NCBI GenBank assembly: GCA_016711295.1
Contig: JADJTE010000012.1
Location: forward strand, 1-64,000
Length of the DNA stretch: 64,000 bases
Reading direction: 5' to 3'
Origin: Sphingobacteriales bacterium
GTDB lineage: Bacteria; Bacteroidota; Bacteroidia; Chitinophagales; UBA2359
Shown here: positions 58,038-64,000 of the stretch, in pieces
How the letters are laid out: every line of letters starts with the position of its first letter
Numbering within the stretch: the stretch's first letter is position 1
The notes under the pieces: generated by a model
What the model was told of the DNA's origin: nothing
The model's database searches: none
The model's input: only the letters and a program-made list of their open reading frames with translations
Position numbers and translations under genes: made by a program

Positions 58038-58628
58038 ATGTCCAGCAATTTCTTTTCTACCGCCGCCGCTACAATCCTTTTGGCTATCGCTCTCTTAGGA
58101 TTTACCCACACCGCCCAAGCCCAAGATTATGATTGGTCGCAAGACCCCAACGCCCAAGAAATGTACAACGATTTGATGAACAATGTGGATCAAACCTACC
58201 AACAATCGTATGACGAAAACATGCGAGCAGCCAACCAGATTATAGAGCAACAAGCGATTAACGAACAACAATATTACAACGAATTGATGGATTTGGTCAA
58301 TACCTCCTACGCCGAATCCTATGCCCAATACCAAGCTATGTTCGACCAAATCATTGCCAATGCCAACGCCGATGCCGCCGTGATGCAAGCGCAATTAATG
58401 GCACAAGGCGCAACAGCCTACCAACAAGCCTTGGCACGCGGTATGAGCGATGCCGCCGCCCAACAAGCCGCCGTACAAACCATCGGAAATATAGCCAGCA
58501 CCAACAGCGTCACCAGTTCGTTTGGGCACGACCTCACTATGAAAATAATGAACAATTATCCCAATGGCAGCGGCGCACTCTATCGATATGCCGACGGCAC
58601 CTACGGCAACTGGGCAACGCGCTATTAG
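58038..58628 (+). CDS. Secreted Gln/Asn/Ala/Tyr-rich helical protein
   Basis: A 196-residue protein. Signal peptide AAATILLAIALLGFTHTAQA, cleavage before QDYDW. The mature chain is strongly enriched in Q, N, A and Y with helix-forming runs (MYNDLMNNVDQTYQQSYDEN, INEQQYYNELMDLVNTSYAE, AAAQQAAVQTIGN) and ends with an aromatic segment (GALYRYADGTYGNWATRY). No cysteines and no sorting domain. No family recognised; a coiled-coil or surface polymer is possible. Next to another unknown secreted protein on the same strand. Confidence 0.68.
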   Translation: MSSNFFSTAAATILLAIALLGFTHTAQAQDYDWSQDPNAQEMYNDLMNNVDQTYQQSYDENMRAANQIIEQQAINEQQYYNELMDLVNTSYAESYAQYQAMFDQIIANANADAAVMQAQLMAQGATAYQQALARGMSDAAAQQAAVQTIGNIASTNSVTSSFGHDLTMKIMNNYPNGSGALYRYADGTYGNWATRY

Positions 58629-58695
58629 AAACTAACATCTCTATCACCCTAATTACTTACTCCTTTCACCTCATCATCAACTTCCTCGTTCCGTC

Positions 58696-59130
58696 ATGAA
58701 CATTTTTCGTTTCCAACTCGCCCTTTTATTGTGTTGCTTACTCGGCATTAGTAGCAGTTTGCTTGCCCAGCCTATGAGCATCAACGGCAGACATGATACC
58801 CACCCAAACAGCAATGCCCGAATGCCGATGAGCATCAATAGCCCCAAATCGAGTATCAGGGCGGGCAATAATACCCTATCTATCCAAGGCATTGCAGACA
58901 ACTGTAGCTTGGTCATAGGCAACGACCTGCGCATCGTATCGCTACAAACAACATCAGGGCTTGCTATACCTTTCAGTACTATCCAAGCACCCGCCAACAG
59001 CACCCTGCCCGCCAATACGCGCTATTACGCTTTGACATGGACAGCACCCAGCAATGCTGCTGTTATCAGAGGCATATTAGCTATCTGCCCCTGCGGAGGT
59101 AGCCCCGCGCTCTACACAGATATTTGGTAG
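58696..59130 (+). CDS. Small secreted protein of unknown function
   Basis: A 144-residue protein. Signal peptide FQLALLLCCLLGISSSLLAQ. The mature part starts with a repeated PMSIN motif (PMSINGRHDT and MPMSINSPKS). A beta-rich region follows (NTLSIQGIADNCSLVIGNDL, IPFSTIQAPANSTLPANTRY) and ends with AICPCGGSPALYTDIW containing a CPC motif. It lies 67 bp after the preceding secreted-protein gene, so the two are probably cotranscribed. Confidence 0.62.
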   Translation: MNIFRFQLALLLCCLLGISSSLLAQPMSINGRHDTHPNSNARMPMSINSPKSSIRAGNNTLSIQGIADNCSLVIGNDLRIVSLQTTSGLAIPFSTIQAPANSTLPANTRYYALTWTAPSNAAVIRGILAICPCGGSPALYTDIW

Positions 59131-59245
59131 TCAAGCCCCCCAATTTATTATCAGACGGCAAATCGAAAAGAAGTGCCCTGAACTCCTTTGCTGGGTTTGG
59201 GGCATTCTTATTGCCCAAATACTGCCAAGTATAAATAGCGACAAA

Positions 59246-59258
59246 TGACACTTTGTCA
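59246..59258 (+). promoter_or_regulatory. Inverted repeat TGACA-CTT-TGTCA upstream of dnaK
   Basis: Perfect 5-bp arms with a 3-bp spacer, about 130 bp before dnaK. Another TGTCA half-site lies at about 59278-59282. No CIRCE element is seen. It could be the binding or promoter site for heat-shock control; this is inference. Confidence 0.35.
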
Positions 59259-59386
59259 CTTCGTCGAAACAAAAACCTGTCATAAGCACCCTATCTATGC
59301 CATTTTTGCCCGCTGATAAGCATTGGCACAACGATTGATTAAGAGTAGGAAACAAATTAAATCACACTTTAAACAACCGATAAGTT

Positions 59387-61288
59387 ATGAGCAAAATCAT
59401 AGGAATAGACTTAGGCACTACCAACTCGTGCGTAGCCGTCATGGAGGGCAACGAACCCGTTGTGATTGCCAATAGCGAAGGCAAGCGCACTACGCCCTCA
59501 ATAGTCGCTTTTTTAACTAATGGCGAACGCAAAGTGGGCGACCCCGCCAAGCGCCAAGCCATCACCAACCCCCGCAATACCATACAATCTATCAAACGCT
59601 TTATGGGCAACCGTTTTGACGAAAATAGCGGCGAAACGAGCAAAGTTGCCTACAAAGTAGTGCGCGGCGACAACAATACCGTGCGCGTCGATATAGATGG
59701 CCGCCTCTATACGCCCCAAGAAATATCGGCAATGGTATTGCAAAAAATGAAAAAAACTGCCGAAGATTACTTGGGCTACGAAGTAAGCGAAGCCGTTATT
59801 ACTGTACCCGCCTACTTCAACGACTCGCAACGCCAAGCTACCAAAGAAGCAGGCGAAATTGCAGGCTTGAAGGTGCGCCGCATCATCAACGAACCCACAG
59901 CCGCCGCCTTAGCTTACGGCTTGGACAAACGCAATAAAGAACAAAAAATAGCCGTCTATGACTTAGGCGGTGGTACTTTCGATATTTCTATCCTCGACTT
60001 AGGCGATGGCGTTTTTGAAGTAAAATCGACCAATGGCGATACGCACTTAGGCGGTGACGATTTCGACCAAGTTATTATAGACTGGCTCGCCGACGAATTT
60101 AAAAGCGACTTTAATATAGACCTACGCAAAGACCCAATGGCACTGCAACGCCTGAAAGAAGCCGCCGAAAAAGCCAAAATCGAATTGTCGAGCAGTAACG
60201 AAACCGAAATCAACCTGCCCTATATTACTGCTATTGACGGTCGCCCCGAACACTTGGTCAAACGCATTTCTCGCGCCAAATTTGAACAATTAGCCGACCG
60301 CCTCGTCCAAGCTACCCTTGCACCCTGCCGCCAAGCCCTCAAAGATGCTGGCTATAACGCATCGGACATTGACGAAGTAATTTTGGTGGGCGGTTCGACC
60401 CGTATCCCCAAAATCCAAGAGGTGGTAGAGCAATTGTTCGGCAAAAAACCCAACCGCGGCGTAAATCCCGACGAAGTAGTTGCCGTAGGCGCAGCCATTC
60501 AGGGCGGCGTACTAACGGGCGACATAAAAGATGTATTGCTACTCGATGTGACACCTTTGTCCTTGGGTATCGAAACAATGGGCGGTGTATTTACGCGCCT
60601 CATCGAATCGAACACGACCATTCCCGCTCGCAAATCCGAAGTATTTTCGACCGCCAGCGACAGCCAACCCTCAGTCGAAATCCATATCTTGCAAGGCGAA
60701 CGCGCTATGGCTCGCGATAACCGTACCATCGGTCGCTTTATCTTAGACGGTATCCCGCCTGCCCCACGCGGCATTCCGCAGATAGAAGTTACTTTCGACA
60801 TGGACGCTAACGGTATTTTGAGCGTATCGGCAAAAGACAAAGGTACGGGCAAACAACAAAGCGTGCGCATAGAAGCCTCCACCGGTTTGTCAAAAGACGA
60901 AATAGAACGTATGCGCAACGAAGCAAAAGCCAACGAAGAAAATGACCGCCAAGCCAAAGAGCGCATCGAAAAGCTAAACCAAGCCGATAGCATGATTTTT
61001 CAAACCGAAAAACAATTGAAAGAATACGGCGAAAAACTCACAGCATCGAGCAAAGCAAGCATCGAACAAGCCTTGTCGCAACTTAAAACTGCTCATGCCG
61101 CACAGGACCTTAATGGTATAGAAACAGGTATGAACGAACTGAATAATGCTTGGCAAGCCGCCTCGCAAGATTTGTACCAAAGCCAAGACGATAGCGCAAG
61201 CAATAACGGCTTTAACTCGAATAATAATACCCAAGCCAATAATGCCGATGAAGTGCAAGACGTAGAGTTTGAAGAAGTAAAACACTAA
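59387..61288 (+). CDS. dnaK: Chaperone protein DnaK (Hsp70)
   Basis: A 633-residue Hsp70, intact. GIDLGTTNSCVAVMEG (phosphate 1), IINEPTAAALAYGLD, VYDLGGGTFDISIL (phosphate 2), EVILVGGSTRIPKIQ and GVNPDEVVAVGAAIQGG (adenosine) form the ATPase domain. LLLDVTPLSLGIETMGGVFT starts the substrate-binding domain. The lid helices (YGEKLTASSKASIEQALSQL) and an Asn-rich tail precede the C-terminal VQDVEFEEVK motif. It folds and disaggregates proteins in the cytoplasm. No grpE or dnaJ is adjacent. Confidence 0.98.
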   Translation: MSKIIGIDLGTTNSCVAVMEGNEPVVIANSEGKRTTPSIVAFLTNGERKVGDPAKRQAITNPRNTIQSIKRFMGNRFDENSGETSKVAYKVVRGDNNTVRVDIDGRLYTPQEISAMVLQKMKKTAEDYLGYEVSEAVITVPAYFNDSQRQATKEAGEIAGLKVRRIINEPTAAALAYGLDKRNKEQKIAVYDLGGGTFDISILDLGDGVFEVKSTNGDTHLGGDDFDQVIIDWLADEFKSDFNIDLRKDPMALQRLKEAAEKAKIELSSSNETEINLPYITAIDGRPEHLVKRISRAKFEQLADRLVQATLAPCRQALKDAGYNASDIDEVILVGGSTRIPKIQEVVEQLFGKKPNRGVNPDEVVAVGAAIQGGVLTGDIKDVLLLDVTPLSLGIETMGGVFTRLIESNTTIPARKSEVFSTASDSQPSVEIHILQGERAMARDNRTIGRFILDGIPPAPRGIPQIEVTFDMDANGILSVSAKDKGTGKQQSVRIEASTGLSKDEIERMRNEAKANEENDRQAKERIEKLNQADSMIFQTEKQLKEYGEKLTASSKASIEQALSQLKTAHAAQDLNGIETGMNELNNAWQAASQDLYQSQDDSASNNGFNSNNNTQANNADEVQDVEFEEVKH

Positions 61289-61314
61289 TCGCAACTTTAA
61301 ACCTCTGTACCGCA

Positions 61315-61352
61315 AACCCCCGTTACTACCTTTTGGCGTAGTAACGGGGGTT
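61315..61352. terminator. Bidirectional terminator dnaK / Band-7 gene
   Basis: AACCCCCGTTACTAC (61315-61329) and GTAGTAACGGGGGTT (61338-61352), a perfect 15-bp stem with an 8-nt loop, between convergent genes. Confidence 0.88.
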
Positions 61353-61385
61353 TTGGGCATAACACCGAAGCGGGAGGTATCCGAT

Positions 61386-62129
61386 TTATTTTGTGTTATT
61401 ATTGTTGTTATTTGCCATCTGTGTTATATCTCCGAAATTAAAAGTATGCTTCCCTTTTTCTGCAATTTTTCCAATAGTTTCTAAAAGTTGAAAAAACTTG
61501 ATATTATCATCTCCCTTCATTAGTTCAGATGCGTTTTTTAAAGTTCTCGCTGTTGCAACTGCTGTCCGAGCATTTTCGAGGTCTGCTTTTGCCCTGATTT
61601 TTGCTTCTAAATGCTTGGCGAACAAATCTTGAATCGTCTTTGGAAAGGTCAAGTCTTTCAATTGCGCTTGTTCGATAGTCAGCCCCAGTTGCATCACTTT
61701 ATTCTCCATTTCTTCGGTTTTGAAGTCGGTTAGTTCATTCCGCTTTTCATTCAAGGTTTCGCTATCCATGGCAGCAATTTTATCTCTTAAAAATATTTGA
61801 ACTATATTGCATATCCGATTTTCCACATCTTGCATCAAGTATGCCGCCTTGTTGTCTAAGGAGAATTGGGCTAAGACCTTTTGCCCATCTAAAACTTTAT
61901 ACAAAACGTTAAAAGAAAATCGCAAGGCGACATTGTCCTTAGTCAAAACCTCTTGATTTATAACAGATATTAGTTTGCTTGTCGTGGGCAGGCAGAACAA
62001 TTCAATCCGGTTTTTGAAATCCCAAAATTCGTAATATCCTGGGGCTAAGGTCTGTTCAAAATTATTATTTCGATATAAGTAGCCCATATTATTGGGTCTT
62101 ACTTGTAATTTTTTCTTAAAAATTGACAT
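61386..62129 (-). CDS. SPFH/Band-7 (slipin-like) protein
   Basis: A 247-residue protein. RPNNMGYLYRNNNFEQTLAP and GYYEFWDFKNRIELFCLPTT begin an SPFH domain; VALRFSFNVLYKVLDGQKVL, RDKIAAMDSETLNEKRNELT and GLTIEQAQLKDLTFPKTIQD complete it. A helical C-terminus follows (HLEAKIRAKADLENARTAVA). No transmembrane helix precedes the domain, so it may be peripheral. It ends with an Asn run. AT-richer than its neighbours. No NfeD-type partner is adjacent. Role in membrane organisation is by family only. Confidence 0.83.
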   Translation of the reverse strand: MSIFKKKLQVRPNNMGYLYRNNNFEQTLAPGYYEFWDFKNRIELFCLPTTSKLISVINQEVLTKDNVALRFSFNVLYKVLDGQKVLAQFSLDNKAAYLMQDVENRICNIVQIFLRDKIAAMDSETLNEKRNELTDFKTEEMENKVMQLGLTIEQAQLKDLTFPKTIQDLFAKHLEAKIRAKADLENARTAVATARTLKNASELMKGDDNIKFFQLLETIGKIAEKGKHTFNFGDITQMANNNNNNTK

Positions 62130-62155
62130 ATTTTTTTATTTTTAGGATTAGAAAG

Positions 62156-62284
62156 AAAAAAGGTAAAAAGCTCCAAATACAAGGGAAAATATTTTAAGTT
62201 TAAGCAAATAGCCTAAACGGTATCCATTATTTTGCAAACTCAAATTCGGATTGAGTATTTCTACTCCGCTTTTTACCCTTTTTT
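62156..62284. repeat. Imperfect inverted repeat upstream of the Band-7 gene
   Basis: AAAAAAGGTAAAAAGC (62156-62171) against GCTTTTTACCCTTTTTT (62268-62284), one extra base, enclosing about 96 bp. A second pair, GCAAACTCAAA (near 62234) and TTTGAGTTTGC (near 62364), overlaps it. No gene is seen in 62130-62418. Confidence 0.4.
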
Positions 62285-62418
62285 GTCAGATTAAGTGTCT
62301 GAGGTGCTGCCAATCGAGCTGCTGTACGCAGCCCCACGTGTGAAAAGCCCCGCAATACCCATTTTGAGTTTGCTTTTCACTAATTTCAAATGGTGGCGGT
62401 ATATCGTTAAATTTTTTT

Positions 62419-62527
62419 GTAACTATTTAATTTATGGTACAAGGTTTTGGGTGTGGGGCAATGGGCTAGGTCTATCCAATAAGGCCCGACCTCGTTGCAT
62501 ACTCGCCCCGACAAGGATAAATAGTTG
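62419..62527 (-). mobile_element. MITE module M1 (about 109 bp), abutting the next element
   Basis: Starts GTAACTATTTAA and ends GATAAATAGTTG, reverse orientation relative to 1654-1785. Its right end is directly joined to the M2/M3 composite starting at 62528. No target duplication is visible for this copy. Confidence 0.75.
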
Positions 62528-63100
62528 GTAACTATTTAGGCGGTGTACTTCTTTGCGCTGATTTATGTTTGTAGGTCGCATTTATTCCCACAGATCTAAT
62601 GTTAGATGCCATGCCTACGGCATTTTAAGAATCGTACTTGCTATATGCTACCAATATAACATACCTACGGCATTTTAAGAAGTGATTAAGGTGTAGTCTC
62701 TGCAACGCTCAAATTTAAGGTTAAATTTTCGATTTCTTACTTTTGCCGGAAATCTAATGAATAGCATAGTGGTCCGATTTTTACGTTTTGAGTATTAATT
62801 TTGCCTATCATGTATCCATTTCCAAGCGTTAGATAATTGAGATATTAGTTCAAGAACTCCCCCCTAAGCCCCTCAAAGAGGGGGAATTTATATAAGATAT
62901 AATTTGCTGATTATCAATAATTTACGATAAATTATAAAAAATATTTAATGTATATTATCTTTAAAATGCCGTAGGCATATTACATAGGTAACATCTAACA
63001 GACACAAGCCTGAGCATACCGTAGGCATGAAACTCGTGTAAGGTAAGTGTATAAAACTTAAAAATCATACCACTATCGGCAAAACCGCCTAAATAGTTAC
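62528..63100 (+). mobile_element. Composite MITE: M2 shell containing module M3 (573 bp)
   Basis: Terminal inverted repeats GTAACTATTTAGGCGGT and ACCGCCTAAATAGTTAC (the first 17 bases match with no gaps). The outer parts match M2 at 43420-43633. 62766-63076 is M3, bounded by ATAGTGGTCCGATTTTTA and its inverted partner AAAAATCATACCACTAT. Several TGCCGTAGGCA/TGCCTACGGCA motifs occur. No ORF that could be a transposase. Confidence 0.9.
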
Positions 63101-63170
63101 GAACTAAAATAACAATTTATTACAATATAATCACAATCGTTTATAAAACTAATATTTATTTAAACACAAA

Positions 63171-64000
63171 TCAGACTATCCGCCGCACGGTGCTATGTGC
63201 TGTAATTTGTGGTGAGTCGGGATTTATGCCGCCTATATGAACGATACCCGGCTTTTTGCCCACCTCAAAACTGCCCAAATCGCGTTCGTAGCCCAAGGCT
63301 TGCGCTCCGTTGAGGGTTGCCCATTGCAGCAATTCGGCGATGGGTATATGCGGCGCATAATCGGCGATGGTTTTCAGTTCGGACAAAATACAGAGCTGCC
63401 AATTAGATGTGAGGCTATCTGTGCCTATGGCGATATGGACTCCTAATCGGCGGAAGGTATCAAAATGAGGCAGGCGGTTTTCGATATAGCGGTTGGCATT
63501 GGGGCAGAATACCCAAGTAATTGGGCGTTGTGTTTGTTGTAGGGCGCGTATATCGGCATCGGTCGAGATGGTATTATGGACAAGCAATAGGCGTGGAAGT
63601 TGGGCGGGGTTTTGCCATTGTCGTAAAATATATTGGCTCGAATTGGCACTAATGGGCGAAAAAAATTGTTCGATACGTATGCCAAGGCTATGGTATAAGT
63701 CGACAAAATCGCCCGTAGCGGTTTGGAACATTTCGTTTTCGGCATTACACTCTTGGTGGTGTATCGAGCTAACCCAAGCATTAGGAGCATTGATTTCGTC
63801 AATGGCTTGTAGTATAGCGGGTGGCATGGTATAGGGCGCGTGTGGGGCAAGCGAAGTGGTATTGCCATTGTTGCGCGGTGCTTGCGCCAATAAATCTATA
63901 CCAAGTTGCATTTTTTGGCTGATGCGCTCTTCGAGTGTATCGCCAAAAGGCACAACTATCTCTATAAAGGTATGATAGCGCAAATTTCCTTGTCGTTTTT
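63171..64000 (-). CDS. Amidohydrolase-family protein (N-terminus beyond the window)
   Basis: The frame is open to the window edge, so the gene continues past 64000 and the true start is not visible. The C-terminal ~275 residues are seen: SLAPHAPYTMPPAI, SSIHHQECNAENEMFQTATG (metal-ligand region), LLVHNTISTDADI, WVFCPNANRYIENRLPHFDT, IAIGTDSLTSNWQLCILSEL (conserved Asp) and WATLNGAQALGYERDLGSFE with GKKPGIVHIGGI. This is the chlorohydrolase/aminodeoxyfutalosine-deaminase-like branch of metal-dependent hydrolases common in Bacteroidota. Exact substrate unknown. Confidence 0.85.
   Translation of the reverse strand, partial: KRQGNLRYHTFIEIVVPFGDTLEERISQKMQLGIDLLAQAPRNNGNTTSLAPHAPYTMPPAILQAIDEINAPNAWVSSIHHQECNAENEMFQTATGDFVDLYHSLGIRIEQFFSPISANSSQYILRQWQNPAQLPRLLLVHNTISTDADIRALQQTQRPITWVFCPNANRYIENRLPHFDTFRRLGVHIAIGTDSLTSNWQLCILSELKTIADYAPHIPIAELLQWATLNGAQALGYERDLGSFEVGKKPGIVHIGGINPDSPQITAHSTVRRIV

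Noticed and set aside
62285..62345. tRNA-like sequence on the minus strand (D-loop-like AGCTCGATTGGCAGC and an anticodon-stem-like TCAGA/TCTGA)
   Set aside because: The anticodon loop lacks the invariant U33, there is no T-arm (GGTTCGAATCC-like) and the acceptor stem does not close. At most a decayed fragment; not annotated as a tRNA.
1654..63100. The repeats as complete insertion sequences with a transposase
   Set aside because: No copy encodes a protein resembling a transposase; the longest element is 573 bp and filled with non-coding repeats.

Overview
The window reads as chromosomal DNA of a Bacteroidota bacterium, probably in or near the Saprospiria/Chitinophagia-type lineages. Several secreted proteins end in type A or type B (gliding-motility-associated) C-terminal sorting domains of the type IX secretion system (T9SS). 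Promoters look like the Bacteroidota TTTG-N20-TAnnTTTG type. DsbD, PBP1A, MbnP-like, VIT/VWA and VPS10/sortilin-type proteins are all of Bacteroidota flavour. There are no rRNA genes, no convincing tRNA, no CRISPR array and no transposase gene.

Layout. 1-9.2 kb: remains of a secreted P-domain protein, gcvT, hutU, a VIT/VWA protein, a small outer-membrane barrel and an M20 peptidase. 9.2-13.1 kb: an AI-2E-family permease and an orphan nitrate/sulfonate-type ABC ATPase, both ending inside repeats, then 1.4 kb of repeat-rich DNA. 13.1-26.8 kb: a block of T9SS cargo (beta-helix protein, tandemly duplicated PKD proteins with a solo sorting-domain mini-gene between them, an L-type-lectin protein with 84-bp repeats, and a PKD protein with an N-terminal region that looks propeller-like), plus a TPR-like cytoplasmic protein. 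27.0-29.5 kb: an AT-rich restriction-modification island. 29.6-47.5 kb: two PBP1A paralogues, a DsbD with doubled N-domain, a SPOR-like protein, a sortilin-type T9SS cargo, a TMTC-like GT-C protein, an SDR, a YdeI-like protein and ferritin. 47.7-64 kb: panB, a LysM protein, a protein kinase-like/repeat fusion, an MbnP-like lipoprotein, an antiquitin-like aldehyde dehydrogenase, a second TPR-like protein, two unknown secreted proteins, dnaK, a Band-7 protein and an amidohydrolase that runs off the end.

Two signals cut across the whole window. (1) A family of non-autonomous mobile elements with termini GTAACTATTTA/TAAATAGTTAC. Four copies are flanked by perfect 8-bp target duplications, one copy sits inside another repeat, and one copy without a duplication abuts a gene that has lost its 5' end. 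The GTAA ends and 8-bp duplications recall the IS66 family. A third module is bounded by inverted ATAGTGGTATGATTTTTAAG-like ends; it supplies the last ~21 codons of the AI-2E permease and the stop of the ABC ATPase. (2) About 20 frameshifts. In the cases where the family sequence lets the lost base be placed, nearly all are one-base losses from short homopolymers, and they hit housekeeping genes (hutU, ferritin, PBP1A). This points to sequencing or assembly indels rather than gene death, so broken genes are annotated as single loci spanning their frames.
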